DNA from: Sinosporangium siamense
GTDB taxonomy: Bacteria > Actinomycetota > Actinomycetes > Streptosporangiales > Streptosporangiaceae
Reading direction: 5' to 3'
DNA length: 64,000 bases
NCBI RefSeq assembly: GCF_016863435.1
Contig: NZ_BOOW01000020.1
Coordinates: forward strand, 248,001 to 312,000
Of this stretch, positions 28,372-40,544 are shown piece after piece. The notes beneath the pieces are model-generated. The model saw only the letters and a program-made list of their open reading frames with translations. It ran no database searches and had not been told where the DNA came from. How positions within the stretch are numbered: the first letter of the stretch is position 1; the number at the start of each line of letters is the position of its first letter. The translations under genes were made by a program, and so were the position numbers.

Positions 28372-29751
28372 TTATCCGCGGCCGGGGAGCAGCCGCAGCG
28401 CCAGGGCCGACACGACCTCGTCGGCGCGGCGCGGCGGCAGCCGGGCGAAGCCGACGACCAGGGCCGGGGGTCCGTGGCGGGTGCGCATGGGGGCGAGGCG
28501 TTCGGCGGGCAGGCCGGCGGCGATGGTGGCCTCGACGGCGGCGTCCTCGTCCCAGTCCGCGGGGAGCTCCAGGCACACGTGCATGCCGGCCGGCACGCCG
28601 CGCACCCGCACCTGCGGCAGGTGACGGCCGAGGGCGGCGATCAGCGCGTCGCGGCGTGCCCGATATTCGCGGCGCATGCGCCGCAGGTGCCTGTCGTAGG
28701 CACCGGTGGCGATGAAGTGGGCGAGCGCATATTGCTCGATGACGGGTGAGCCGAGGTCGAGCAGGCCGCGGGCGCGGCGCACGGCGCGGGCCAGGCGGGG
28801 CGGCGCCACGATCCAGCCGAGGCGCAGGCCGGGGGCGAGGGCCTTGCTGACCGAGCCGGCCAGCACCACGTTGCCGGGGGCGAGACCCTGAAGGCAGCCG
28901 ACGGGGTCGCGGTCGAAACGGAACTCCGCGTTGTAGTCGTCCTCGATGATTATCGCGCCGGTGTCGGCGGCCCAGGCGGCCAGGGCGGTGCGGCGCGCCG
29001 GGGACAACACGACGCCGGTCGGATATTGGTGGGCGGGGGTGACGAGCACGGCGTCCGCGCCGGTGCCGCGGAGGGCGTTGACGTCGATGCCCTCGTCGTC
29101 GACGGGCACGGGCACGGTTTTGACCCCGGCGGCGCCGATGACGAGCCCCTGGCGGTCGCTGGAGGGGTCCTCGACGGCGAGGAGCGCGCCGGGGCCGAGG
29201 GTGCGCAGGGTGAGGCTGAGCCCCTGCACGACGCCGCCCACGATGACGACGGTCATCGGGGTGACGTCGGCGGCGCGCACCCGGCCGAGGTAGGCGGCGA
29301 TCTCCTCGCGGAGTTCGAGCACACCGGCGGGGTCGGGATAGTCGAACGCCTCGGCCGGCATCGTGGTGAGCACATGTCTGACCGAGGAAAGCCACCGTTC
29401 CCGGGGGAAGGCGGCGAACTCCGGCGAGGTGGGTCTGTACGGCGAAGCCAGCCGGGTGTGTTGCGGGAAGTCCGGCTGAGCACCGACGGTGACGGCGGCC
29501 GCCGCGACAAAGGTGCCGGCGCCGACCTTGGACACCAGAAACCCTTCTGCCACAAGCTGCTCATACGCCTCGACCACCACACCGCGCGACACGCCGAGGT
29601 CCTTGGCGAGCTCACGGCTGGCGGGCAGCCGCACATCCGCGACAAGCCTGCCGTGCCGGATCGCGTCGCGGAGTTCGCGGGCGATCTGCCCGGCCATGTT
29701 GCCCGCCGTGCGGTTGAGCAATAGGTGGAGATCGGCCAATTGGTCCCCCAT
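28372..29751 (-). CDS. MocR-type regulator (GntR helix-turn-helix fused to aminotransferase fold)
   Basis: 459 residues. Residues 1-75 form a GntR winged helix (IARELRDAIRHGRLVADVRLPASRELAKDLGVSRGVVVEAYEQL). The rest is a fold-type I aminotransferase with the PLP lysine in SVSKALAPGLRLGW and YPTGVVLSPARR. MocR proteins sense PLP or amino-acid-like effectors and usually control a divergent gene, here the EamA exporter. ATG 29751; the region upstream to 29976 is open but antisense to the exporter gene. Confidence 0.88.
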   Translation of the reverse strand: MGDQLADLHLLLNRTAGNMAGQIARELRDAIRHGRLVADVRLPASRELAKDLGVSRGVVVEAYEQLVAEGFLVSKVGAGTFVAAAAVTVGAQPDFPQHTRLASPYRPTSPEFAAFPRERWLSSVRHVLTTMPAEAFDYPDPAGVLELREEIAAYLGRVRAADVTPMTVVIVGGVVQGLSLTLRTLGPGALLAVEDPSSDRQGLVIGAAGVKTVPVPVDDEGIDVNALRGTGADAVLVTPAHQYPTGVVLSPARRTALAAWAADTGAIIIEDDYNAEFRFDRDPVGCLQGLAPGNVVLAGSVSKALAPGLRLGWIVAPPRLARAVRRARGLLDLGSPVIEQYALAHFIATGAYDRHLRRMRREYRARRDALIAALGRHLPQVRVRGVPAGMHVCLELPADWDEDAAVEATIAAGLPAERLAPMRTRHGPPALVVGFARLPPRRADEVVSALALRLLPGRG

Positions 29752-29760
29752 TCTTCGTTC

Positions 29761-29790
29761 CCATTGGACCAGATATGTGAGCCATTGGCT
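29761..29790. promoter_or_regulatory. MocR operator candidates
   Basis: CCATTGG occurs at 29761-29767 and 29782-29788 as direct repeats 21 bases apart (two helical turns); a third related word, CCAATTGGTCC at 29736-29746, lies just inside the mocR coding start. Direct repeats with this spacing are typical binding sites of MocR dimers. Confidence 0.45.
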
Positions 29791-29806
29791 TCCTAGCATT
29801 CCCCTT

Positions 29807-30820
29807 ATGAACGGAGCCGCACCGGGGTGCACCACAGCTGCCCTCGACTCCAGGCTGCCCGACGCCGCGCCGGCCCCTGCCCGCGCCGTCCCGGGCGGAC
29901 GAGGTCTTTCCGTCGCGGGTGCCGCGACCGCTATGTTCCTGGTGGGCACCCTCGCACCCGTCTCCGATCTGATCAAGGAGTTTCCCGTCTACGGGGGCCA
30001 AGCGCTGCGTTACGCGGCGGGCGCCGCGGTGCTGTTCGTGGTCTGCATGGTGATGCGCCTGCCTTTCGTACGGCTCACGCTTCGTGAGCTTGGCCTGCTC
30101 GTGGCGTTGACGACGCTTGGGCTGGTCCTGTTCAGCGTGAGCATCGTGGAGGCGGCCAGGTATGGCGGCGCGACGCTGGTCGGCACGCTCCTCGGGGCCA
30201 CACCGCTCATGCTGGCGCTCGCGAGCGGCAGGAGGCCGTCGCCGCGGCTGCTGCTCGGGGCGAGCGCGGTGGGGGCGGGCACGGTCGTGGCCACCGGGCT
30301 GGGCACCGGTGGCCCGATCGCGCTGGCCTGGGCGGTCACGACGCTGATCTGCGAGGTGAGTTTCTCGCTGCTTGCCGTGACACTGCTGCCCAAGCTGGGG
30401 CCGATCCGGACCTCGGCCTACGCGACGGCTCTCGCCGTACCGATGTTCCTGATCATCGGCTGGGTCGCGCACGGGACCGCGATGATGCGGATGCCGACGG
30501 TCTCGGAAGTACTGGGGTTCGGGTACATCAGCATCCTTGTCACGGTGTTCGCGTTCTTGCTGTGGTACTCCGCGTTGCAGCGCCTGGGTACGGGGAAAGC
30601 GGGATTGTTCGCGGGGCTGATCCCGATCGGGACGATGATCACGGCCATGGTGGTCGGGCTTGGGATGCCGACGATCGGCGAATGGGGCGGTGCCGTACTC
30701 GTCGTGGCGGGGATCGTGATCGGGCTCAAAGCACAGGAAAGCCCGGCGGAGGACGCTGGGACGCGCCCACCGCGGGTGCCGGCGACCGCCTCGTCCCTGA
30801 GTGCGGACTCGCGGCGATGA
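29807..30820 (+). CDS. EamA/DMT family transporter
   Basis: 337 residues with ten predicted membrane helices in two EamA repeats (about 35-165 and 180-310). Drug/metabolite transporter superfamily, often an amino acid or metabolite exporter. Its divergent MocR neighbour suggests control by that regulator. ATG 29807 lies 55 bases from the mocR start. Confidence 0.88.
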   Translation: MNGAAPGCTTAALDSRLPDAAPAPARAVPGGRGLSVAGAATAMFLVGTLAPVSDLIKEFPVYGGQALRYAAGAAVLFVVCMVMRLPFVRLTLRELGLLVALTTLGLVLFSVSIVEAARYGGATLVGTLLGATPLMLALASGRRPSPRLLLGASAVGAGTVVATGLGTGGPIALAWAVTTLICEVSFSLLAVTLLPKLGPIRTSAYATALAVPMFLIIGWVAHGTAMMRMPTVSEVLGFGYISILVTVFAFLLWYSALQRLGTGKAGLFAGLIPIGTMITAMVVGLGMPTIGEWGGAVLVVAGIVIGLKAQESPAEDAGTRPPRVPATASSLSADSRR

Positions 30821-30826
30821 CGGCGA

Positions 30827-30952
30827 TCAGCGAACCGGCCACTGTCGGTCGGGGCCGCTGATGCCCTTCAGGACGATCGCCACCAGGCCTATGCCGAGGG
30901 CGAGGATGATGACTATCCCGAGGCCGATCATGACCCACATGCCTGCGTCCAT
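30827..30952 (-). CDS. Small single-pass membrane protein, 41 residues
   Basis: ATG 30952 preceded by GAGAGGGGAAGTC encodes a 41-residue protein: MDAGMW, one 24-residue hydrophobic helix rich in Ile, Val, Leu and Gly, then a short basic tail (LKGISGPDRQWPVR). It ends 7 bases from the EamA stop on the opposite strand. The strong ribosome site and clean helix support a real gene; function unknown. Confidence 0.55.
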   Translation of the reverse strand: MDAGMWVMIGLGIVIILALGIGLVAIVLKGISGPDRQWPVR

Positions 30953-31006
30953 GACTTCCCCTCTCTCGACCTGAATCGAATGTCATGGATTGGGGCTTAT
31001 GTCCCA

Positions 31007-31043
31007 CTCTATGACGGTTACTCGTGCTCTATCGCGGTTACTC
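31007..31043. promoter_or_regulatory. Tandem 17-bp direct repeat upstream of class I fumarase
   Basis: CTCTATGACGGTTACTC (31007-31023) and CTCTATCGCGGTTACTC (31027-31043) differ at two positions and repeat with a 20-base period, about two helical turns. The pair lies between the small membrane protein gene and the fumarase, so it may bind a regulator for either. Confidence 0.45.
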
Positions 31044-31189
31044 AGGGAAATTCGGCTCCGATGGGGATGCTGGACGTCACTGTTCCCCCAAGAGTCGGGA
31101 TCGATCGGGCTCAGTCGTACCCTCTACTGGATGCTGCCCGGTCGAGTGGCGGGCGGCGCCGGCGACCGCGCGCTTGAATCAGAGGATCA

Positions 31190-32854
<1,665 letters not shown>

Positions 32855-32977
32855 CAGACCTTGCTCCTGCGATCTTCGCCTCTCCACTCAGCCGGCTTCA
32901 CATGCCGCCCGCTCGCCGGCTGGGTGGCGTCGCGGGTGCTGGTAGCGGTCGTGGTGGCGTTGGCGTGGCCCGGGGAG

Positions 32978-33076
32978 CCGGTCTTAGGCAGCCGGTCTTA
33001 CGACCGCCGGTCCTAGACGGCCCGTTCCAGACAGCCCACCCTAGGCTGCCGCTCGCGGACAGCCGGTCGTAGCACA
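32978..33076. repeat. Seven-unit 14-bp degenerate tandem repeat
   Basis: Units start at 32978, 32992, 33007, 33021, 33035, 33049 and 33063; the consensus is close to CCGGTCCTAGACAG, one unit being 15 bases. The same word CCGGTCGTAG spans the fumarase stop codon (32845-32854), so the array looks seeded from the gene end. Confidence 0.7.
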
Positions 33077-33084
33077 CTCACTTT

Positions 33085-33128
33085 GGCCCGAGCCTCCTTA
33101 GAGGTCTCGGGCCGCCCCATTTTGGGGC
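33085..33128. terminator. Two consecutive terminator hairpins
   Basis: GGCCCGAG (33085-33092) pairs with CTCGGGCC (33106-33113). Directly after it, GCCCCATTTTGGGGC (33114-33128) forms a second hairpin. Probably ends the fumarase transcript. Confidence 0.65.
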
Positions 33129-33355
33129 GTTGATCAGCCCTGGTCCGGACGCGACGCGATCCGCACCCGCCCGGCGGTCCCCTGTCCTCTCCCAGAGCGC
33201 CCCCGCGTACGGCAGAAGCCAAGGAAAACAGCAACTGCCAGGGAAGACAGTCGGCACCAGGAGATGCACACCTGGGCCTCCCGTGTCGTTCACCCGTGGT
33301 GATGGCGGCGCGGGAGGCCCCGGAGACCAAACTGACACCTGCCATCATGCAGCAG

Positions 33356-33372
33356 TTGCGAACTACTCGCAA
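33356..33372. promoter_or_regulatory. Nur-type operator, distal site
   Basis: TTGCGA-N5-TCGCAA is a perfect 6+5+6 inverted repeat. It differs from the Streptomyces Nur box (tTGCaa-N5-ttGCAA, known from sodF) at one base in each arm. It lies 113-129 bases upstream of the superoxide dismutase start. Confidence 0.5.
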
Positions 33373-33434
33373 TTACCCCCCAGGTAGATCTCTGACCACT
33401 CGTTGATGGTCCTAGGACGCAAGGCTGATGCACC

Positions 33435-33449
33435 TGCAAACTGGTTGCA
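33435..33449. promoter_or_regulatory. Nur-type operator, promoter-proximal site
   Basis: TGCAA-ACTGG-TTGCA is an exact inverted repeat with a 5-base spacer, matching the Nur box consensus. It lies about 36 bases before the sodF ATG and should overlap the promoter, as expected for nickel-dependent repression. Confidence 0.65.
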
Positions 33450-33484
33450 ATAGGGTCGGAAGCGATCAACGAGGAGGTTGACCC

Positions 33485-34093
33485 ATGGGTACCTACGCAC
33501 TCCCTGACATGCCCTACGACTACGCGGCCCTGGAGCCCGCCATCACCGGGGAGATCCTGGAGCTCCACCACGCCAAGCACCACGCCGCCTACGTGAAGGG
33601 GGCCAACGACACGCTGGACCGGCTGGCCGAGGCCCGGGACAAGCAGGATTTCGGTGGCCTGGTCGGACTGGAGAAGACGTTCGCCTTCAACCTGTCGGGG
33701 CACGTCCTGCATTCGATCTTCTGGGAGAACCTCTCCCCAGACGGCGGAGACCGCCCCGACGGGGAGTTGCGGGCGGCCATTGACGATCACTTCGGCGGCT
33801 TCGAGGCTTTCCAGAGGCAACTGAGCACCGCCACAGCGAGTGTCCAGGGCTCCGGCTGGGGGATCCTGGCGTGGGAACCGCTCGGCCGTAGGCTTATCGT
33901 TGAGCAGGTCTACGACCACCACGGCAACGTCGGCATGAACACGACGCCATTGCTCGTGTTCGACGCCTGGGAGCACGCCTACTACCTGCAATACCGCAAC
34001 GTGCGCCCGGACTACGTCGAGAAGCTGTGGGGTCTCGTGAACTGGAACGACGTACAGAGGCGATTTGCTGACGCCACCAGTCAACCCCGCTGA
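33485..34093 (+). CDS. sodF: Iron superoxide dismutase (SodF-like)
   Basis: 202 residues. Metal ligands are His28 ([11 protein letters not shown]), His76 ([10 protein letters not shown]), Asp160 and His164 ([10 protein letters not shown]). Strong resemblance to Streptomyces SodF in [20 protein letters not shown] and [12 protein letters not shown]. Converts superoxide to peroxide and oxygen. ATG 33485 has GAGGAGG upstream. Two Nur-type boxes in the promoter suggest repression when nickel is abundant, which implies a nickel SOD elsewhere in the genome. Mn use cannot be excluded. Confidence 0.92.
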   Translation: MGTYALPDMPYDYAALEPAITGEILELHHAKHHAAYVKGANDTLDRLAEARDKQDFGGLVGLEKTFAFNLSGHVLHSIFWENLSPDGGDRPDGELRAAIDDHFGGFEAFQRQLSTATASVQGSGWGILAWEPLGRRLIVEQVYDHHGNVGMNTTPLLVFDAWEHAYYLQYRNVRPDYVEKLWGLVNWNDVQRRFADATSQPR

Positions 34094-34163
34094 CCGAAGA
34101 ACTCGACAAATTATCGGCCCTGTCTCTACAGGTCGCATTACGCAAATCGGTAAGCTGCCACCC

Positions 34164-35333
34164 ATGCGTGCGCCCTCCGGATATCTTCTCGCCGCGCGCT
34201 ACCGGCTTATCGAGCCGGTCGGCCGCGGCGGCATGGGCACCGTGTGGCGGGCACGCGATGAGCGTCTCGACCGCGATGTCGCTGTCAAGGAAGTGCGGCT
34301 GCCCGCCGTTCTCGACGAGGAGCTCCGCGCCGAGCTCTGTGCTCGGACCGAGCGTGAGGGGCGGGCGACCACCATGGTCGCCCATCCCTCGGTCATCCAC
34401 GTCTACGACGTCGTGACCGAGGACGACCGGCCGTGGATCGTGATGGAGCTGCTCCAGGCACGTTCCCTTGAGCAGATGATCCGCGACGACGGCGCCCTGC
34501 CGCCGCGCCGGGTGGCGGAGATCGGGCGGCAGATCATCGGCGCGCTGCGCGCCGTGCACGCGAAAGGCATCCTGCACCGTGACGTGAAGCCCAGCAATGT
34601 GCTTGTCGTCGAGGAACGCGCGGTGCTGACCGACTTCGGGCTCGCCGCACTGGAAGGTGACACTTCCATTACTCAGGCGGGCATCGTTATTGGGTCCGCG
34701 GGTTATATCGCTCCAGAGCGGGTGCTCGGCGCCAAAGCAAGCCCCGCCGGCGACCTGTGGTCGCTCGGCGCGACGCTCTACACCGCCGTCGAGGGCCGGG
34801 GCCTGTCCGGGCGCCGTACGGCTGCCGCCGCACTGGCCGCCTTGACGAGTGGTGCGCCGATCCCCATGGACAAGGCCGGCCCGCTGGCTCCGGTGTTGCG
34901 CGCTCTGCTGCGGATCGATCCGGAGACCCGGGTCGACGGGGCCCGCGCCTCGCTGATGCTGGCGCGTGTGGCGGCGGGCGGGTCGGCGGAGGAGCCGCTG
35001 GCGCAGGCCGCGCGCAAGTCGGTGCGCACGTCGACCGCGATCTCCGTACCCTCGTTCACGCGCCGCCCCGCCCATCGGGGGCTGCACCGGGCGGACGCCA
35101 AGCCGCAGGCGGGCAGACCGGCGCCCACGGCTCCGGCCACTCCACCCCCGCCACCGGCGGCGGAGCGGTCGGCGGCGGGGATTCCCCGTGGACACCGCCG
35201 GCCGAGTGAGGGCGTTCACCGCAAACCGGATCCTCGGCCCGCTGCCCGACCTTTCATCCGTTTTTTGGCACCCGTGATCCAGACGCTGCTCCCTCGCAGC
35301 CTTTGGCCGCGTGAACTTCGCAAGCGCGGGTAA
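34164..35333 (+). CDS. Serine/threonine protein kinase (first of pair)
   Basis: 389 residues. Glycine loop GRGGMG at 20-25, Lys42 in VAVKEV, catalytic HRDVKPSN at 138-145, DFG at 157-159, APER after it: complete PASTA-kinase-type catalytic domain (to about 275). The C-terminal region is Pro/Ala-rich and ends with a hydrophobic/basic stretch (FIRFLAPVIQTLLP) that may be a membrane-contact helix, not a clear transmembrane segment. ATG 34164. Starts 70 bases after sodF. Confidence 0.88.
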   Translation: MRAPSGYLLAARYRLIEPVGRGGMGTVWRARDERLDRDVAVKEVRLPAVLDEELRAELCARTEREGRATTMVAHPSVIHVYDVVTEDDRPWIVMELLQARSLEQMIRDDGALPPRRVAEIGRQIIGALRAVHAKGILHRDVKPSNVLVVEERAVLTDFGLAALEGDTSITQAGIVIGSAGYIAPERVLGAKASPAGDLWSLGATLYTAVEGRGLSGRRTAAAALAALTSGAPIPMDKAGPLAPVLRALLRIDPETRVDGARASLMLARVAAGGSAEEPLAQAARKSVRTSTAISVPSFTRRPAHRGLHRADAKPQAGRPAPTAPATPPPPPAAERSAAGIPRGHRRPSEGVHRKPDPRPAARPFIRFLAPVIQTLLPRSLWPRELRKRG

Positions 35334-35367
35334 AGCAAAAAGCAAGGTCAATCGCTATCGTTTTACT

Positions 35368-36972
35368 ATGCCGGAATCGCGCATGCTCGCTGGCCGCTAC
35401 GAGCTGATCGCGCCAATCGGCCGAGGAACGATGGGAACGGTGTGGCGTGCCCACGATCATTCGCTCGGGCGTGAGGTCGCCATCAAAGAGATCCGCCAAG
35501 ATCCCGGTCTCAACGAAGACCAACGGGACGAACTCCGGGAGCGCATGATCCGCGAGGGTCGCAGCGCCGCCCGGGTGACCCACCCGTCGGTCGCCACGGT
35601 GTATGACGCGATCGTCGAACTCAGCAGCCCCTGGATCATCATGGAGCTGGTCGAGGGCCGCTCCCTGGAGCACATCATCGACGAGGAGGGGCCGCTGCCG
35701 CCGCGACTGGTGGCCGAGATCGGCTCCGACCTGCTCAGCGCGCTGCGCGCCGCCCACGCGCAGGGCATCCTGCACCGCGACGTCAAACCCGGCAACGTGC
35801 TACTCACCCGGACCGGGCGCGTCGTCCTCACCGACTTCGGCATCGCCAAGGCCGAGGGGGACAGCAATCTCACCAAAACCGGCATGGTGATCGGCTCCCC
35901 CGGCTACACCGCGCCGGAACGCGCCAGAGGTGACTACACCGGCCCCGAATCGGACCTGTGGTCCCTCGGCGCGACGTTGTACTTCGCCGTCGAGGGCCGC
36001 CCCGCCTACGAGCGCGCCACCGTCGCCGCCACCCTCACCGCGCTGATGACCGAGGACGCCGATCCGCCCACCCAGGCCGGCCCCCTGCGCCAGGTCCTCG
36101 ACGGGCTGCTGGACAAGGACCACCTCGCCCGGATCGGCCCCGGCAGGGCGGCTGCCATGCTGCGCTCGGTGGCAGACACCCCGACGAGCGAGATCCCGGT
36201 CTTCCCCGGCCCCGAGGCCGACCTGGACGACCACGACCGGGGCGGCTGGCCGCAACCACCACGCCGCGAAAGCGCGTGGCAGGAGCAGGCCCGTCACGAC
36301 CAGGTACGGCACAGCGCGAGCCGGCAGCAGCACCCCGATGTGCCCGCCCAGCGGCCCGCCTCCCACCCCGGCGCACCGCAGGCGCCGGCCGCCGGCGCCC
36401 GGCGGCCCGGACATGTCCCGCCTCCCCCGGCGCCTCCCATCCCCGTGGCGGGACAACCCCCGATAGACGACGAAGGCATCGACCCGAACCGCACGGTGAT
36501 GGTCGCCCGGCCCGCCAGACGTCCCCTGCCCGGCTACCCCCCTCCGTCCCGGCACCCCGAACCGCCCGAACCACCCGAGAGCCACTCCCCCAACGGCTCC
36601 GCCCCCGGCTTGTGGCACCCGGACGGCCCCGACACACACGACCACGACGGCTCCTCCGGCCATGACGGACACCTGGGCCACCTGGTCGCCCCCCTCAACC
36701 CGGGCGGCCCGCCCCGAAGGGGCCGCGTCCCCCGCGACCACCGCCCGCCCGGCGGCGGCGCGGGCTATCCGGCCGACCCGGCTGCGCCGTACGGCACCCC
36801 GGAACGGCGTGACGAGGACGGCCTGGACGCGGACCTCTTCGGCATGGGGCGCGGCGGCGCCCCGGACACCGGCGGGAAGCCGGAGGGCGGCAGGATCGGC
36901 AAGATCCTCCTGGTGGGCGTCGGCATACTCGCGCTCGCACTGATCGTCATCATGGTGGCGTCATCCCTGTGA
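35368..36972 (+). CDS. Serine/threonine protein kinase with C-terminal membrane anchor
   Basis: 534 residues. Glycine loop GRGTMG at 18-23, Lys40 (VAIKEI), HRDVKPGN, DFG and APER all present. A 220-residue Pro/His/Gly-rich linker is followed by one transmembrane helix at the very end (ILLVGVGILALALIVIMVASSL), with no extracellular sensor. About half of the catalytic domain is identical to the preceding kinase, so the pair is a tandem duplication. ATG 35368. Confidence 0.88.
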   Translation: MPESRMLAGRYELIAPIGRGTMGTVWRAHDHSLGREVAIKEIRQDPGLNEDQRDELRERMIREGRSAARVTHPSVATVYDAIVELSSPWIIMELVEGRSLEHIIDEEGPLPPRLVAEIGSDLLSALRAAHAQGILHRDVKPGNVLLTRTGRVVLTDFGIAKAEGDSNLTKTGMVIGSPGYTAPERARGDYTGPESDLWSLGATLYFAVEGRPAYERATVAATLTALMTEDADPPTQAGPLRQVLDGLLDKDHLARIGPGRAAAMLRSVADTPTSEIPVFPGPEADLDDHDRGGWPQPPRRESAWQEQARHDQVRHSASRQQHPDVPAQRPASHPGAPQAPAAGARRPGHVPPPPAPPIPVAGQPPIDDEGIDPNRTVMVARPARRPLPGYPPPSRHPEPPEPPESHSPNGSAPGLWHPDGPDTHDHDGSSGHDGHLGHLVAPLNPGGPPRRGRVPRDHRPPGGGAGYPADPAAPYGTPERRDEDGLDADLFGMGRGGAPDTGGKPEGGRIGKILLVGVGILALALIVIMVASSL

Positions 36973-37130
36973 ACCTCTTTTGAGCGGCGCCGCTCACCAC
37001 ACTCGTGACCCGATGAAGGCCGCCGGGCCGGTGAGGGTGAGCGGCACCTGGGGTTCCCAGTCAAAAGGTCCTCACCTTAGGCACAGACACCCGTGAGCTC
37101 GGATAACCGCCGTGATGCAGAGTGGACAAC

Positions 37131-38522
<1,392 letters not shown>

Positions 38523-38548
38523 GGACACCGTGTCGGCACAATGTCGGC

Positions 38549-40477
38549 GTGACAGAGCACGTGTTCCTCGAACTGCTGGCCAGGGAGGCCGGCGCTGTGG
38601 AGTTCGAGGAACCGCTGCTCGCCGCCCGCGCCGCCGGCGCCGACCCCGGCATCCTCGCCCGGCTGGAACGCGCCAAAGTCGAGGCCCTGAAAGTGCGGGC
38701 CCTGCTACGCCGCCGTGCCCGCCGCGAAGCCGAACTCTCCGCCCTTTACGACTCGGCCGGTGACCTCGCGGGACTGCGCGACCTCGACGACGTGCTTGAG
38801 GCCATCGTGCGCCGCGCCCGCCGGCTCCTCTCCACCGACACCGCCACCCTCGCACTTCGCGACCCCGAACGCGGCGACACCTACGTCCGGGTCACTGACG
38901 GCTCCGTCTCCGCCCGCTTCCGCTCACTCCGCCTGGCCATGGGCGACGGCCTCGGCGGCCTGGTCGCCCAGGCGGGCACGCCGTACGCGACACCCGACTA
39001 CTTCGCCGACGGGGGCTTCCTGCACACGACCGACATCGATCGGGCCGTGCGGGAGGAGGGTCTTGTCGCGATCCTGGGCGTGCCGCTCCGGCTCGGCGGT
39101 GAGGTCATCGGCGTATTGCTCGCCGCCGACCGGGCACCCCGGCCCTTCGCACCGGAGGAGGTCGCGCTGCTCGGCTCCCTCGCCGCCCACGCCGCGGTGG
39201 CGATCGACAACGCGCGGCTGCTGGCGGAGACCCGCACGGCCCTGACCGAACTTGAGGCGGCCAACCAGCGCATACGGTCGCAGAGCGCTGCCGTTGAGCG
39301 GGCCGGGGTGGCCCACGATCGCATGGCCGCGCTGGTGCTGCGAGGTGGTGGCGTCGCGGATGTCGCGGCCGTGGTCACCCAGGTGCTCGGCGGAGGTCTC
39401 ACCGTTTTCGACGGGGGCGGCGTCACCCTGCACGGCGACGAAGCGTGGAGCCCGGCGGTCGGCCAGGCCGCGCATGAGGCCCGTTCCCTTGGCCGTGCCG
39501 TACGGCACAGCGGGCTTTTGGTGGCTTCCGTGGAGGTCGACGGCGATCCGGTGTGCACGCTGGTGCTTGAGGGGGTGGATGCCGAACCGGGCTCCGGCGG
39601 GGTCGAGCCCGACGACCGCCTGCTGATCTTGGAAAGGGCGGCCCTGGTCACCGCCCTCCTGCTGTTGTCCCGGCGAAACGTGGCCGAGGCCGAGGGGCGG
39701 GTGCGCGGCGAACTGCTCGACGACTTGATCTCCCGCCCCGGCTCGGCCGGCCTGCAAGAGCGTGCCCGCCGCCTCCGGGTCGATCTGTGCGCACCACACC
39801 TGGTGATCGTCGCCCGGCACGACGGATCCCGGGAACGGGCGGCGTTCTGGGCCGCTTCGACAGCCACTGTGGCGGGAGGACTCGCTACGGCACGTGACGA
39901 AGAGGTAATCCTCCTCCTTCCCGCGCCTCAAAGGGCCACTAGAACGACGTACGGCACAAGTCCACATACAGAGGGCACCCTCACCGCAAAACGCCTAGCA
40001 GCCGATCTGAGCGCCTCCCTCGGCAAGCCGGCCACCGCAGGCGCCTCACAGATCGTCCACACCCCCACCGACGTCGCCCCGGCATATCGCGAAGCCCGCC
40101 GCTGCGCCGACGCCCTCCTGTCCCTCGGCCGCCCCGGCGACGGCGCCGCAGCCGCCGACCTCGGCTTCGTGGGACTTCTTATGGGGGAACAGCGGGACGT
40201 GGGAGGGTACATCGCCGGGCTCCTAGGGCCAGTGATCGACTACGACCGCCGCCGGGGCACGTCCTTGGTGAACACACTGTCGGCGTATTTCGCCTCCGGC
40301 GGCTCACTGACCCGAACCGCCGAAACCCTCCACATTCACGTGAACACCGTCAGCCAGCGGTTGGAACGCATCACCCACCTCCTCGGCGCCGACTGGCAGA
40401 CCCCCACCCGCTCCCTGGAACTCCACGTAGCCCTACACCTCCACCACCTCGGCCCCACCGACACCCCCGACACGTGA
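38549..40477 (+). CDS. GAF domain protein with PucR-type C-terminal helix-turn-helix
   Basis: 642 residues. A coiled coil (about 25-65) leads to a GAF domain (about 70-230, LLSTDTATLALRDPERGDTYVRV ... VGVPLRLGGEVIGVLLAADR-like). A middle region resembling a second sensor/GGDEF-like linker follows, and the C-terminus carries the PucR DNA-binding helices (LTRTAETLHIHVNTVSQRLERI). A ligand-responsive transcription regulator, often of catabolic genes. GTG 38549 begins 27 bases after fumC. Confidence 0.85.
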   Translation: MTEHVFLELLAREAGAVEFEEPLLAARAAGADPGILARLERAKVEALKVRALLRRRARREAELSALYDSAGDLAGLRDLDDVLEAIVRRARRLLSTDTATLALRDPERGDTYVRVTDGSVSARFRSLRLAMGDGLGGLVAQAGTPYATPDYFADGGFLHTTDIDRAVREEGLVAILGVPLRLGGEVIGVLLAADRAPRPFAPEEVALLGSLAAHAAVAIDNARLLAETRTALTELEAANQRIRSQSAAVERAGVAHDRMAALVLRGGGVADVAAVVTQVLGGGLTVFDGGGVTLHGDEAWSPAVGQAAHEARSLGRAVRHSGLLVASVEVDGDPVCTLVLEGVDAEPGSGGVEPDDRLLILERAALVTALLLLSRRNVAEAEGRVRGELLDDLISRPGSAGLQERARRLRVDLCAPHLVIVARHDGSRERAAFWAASTATVAGGLATARDEEVILLLPAPQRATRTTYGTSPHTEGTLTAKRLAADLSASLGKPATAGASQIVHTPTDVAPAYREARRCADALLSLGRPGDGAAAADLGFVGLLMGEQRDVGGYIAGLLGPVIDYDRRRGTSLVNTLSAYFASGGSLTRTAETLHIHVNTVSQRLERITHLLGADWQTPTRSLELHVALHLHHLGPTDTPDT

Positions 40478-40544
40478 CGCCGGCCGACCCGCCCCAAAAC
40501 CAATTCGACGACGAGAAATACGGCGAAGCCGAACCCACGGCGAA

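Larger units (their letters stand above)
32855..33484. other. 630-base intergenic region: minisatellite, terminators and sodF promoter
   Basis: Holds a degenerate 14-bp tandem array (32978-33076), two terminator-like hairpins (33085-33128), a long inverted repeat GGGCCTCCCG...CGGGAGGCCC (about 33274-33320) with an inner TCACC-CGT-GGTGA hairpin, and two Nur-type operators (33356-33372, 33435-33449) ahead of sodF. I see no protein gene. Confidence 0.6.

Noticed and set aside
32978-33076. CRISPR array.
   Set aside because: Units of 14 bases are contiguous with no spacers and no cas genes nearby.
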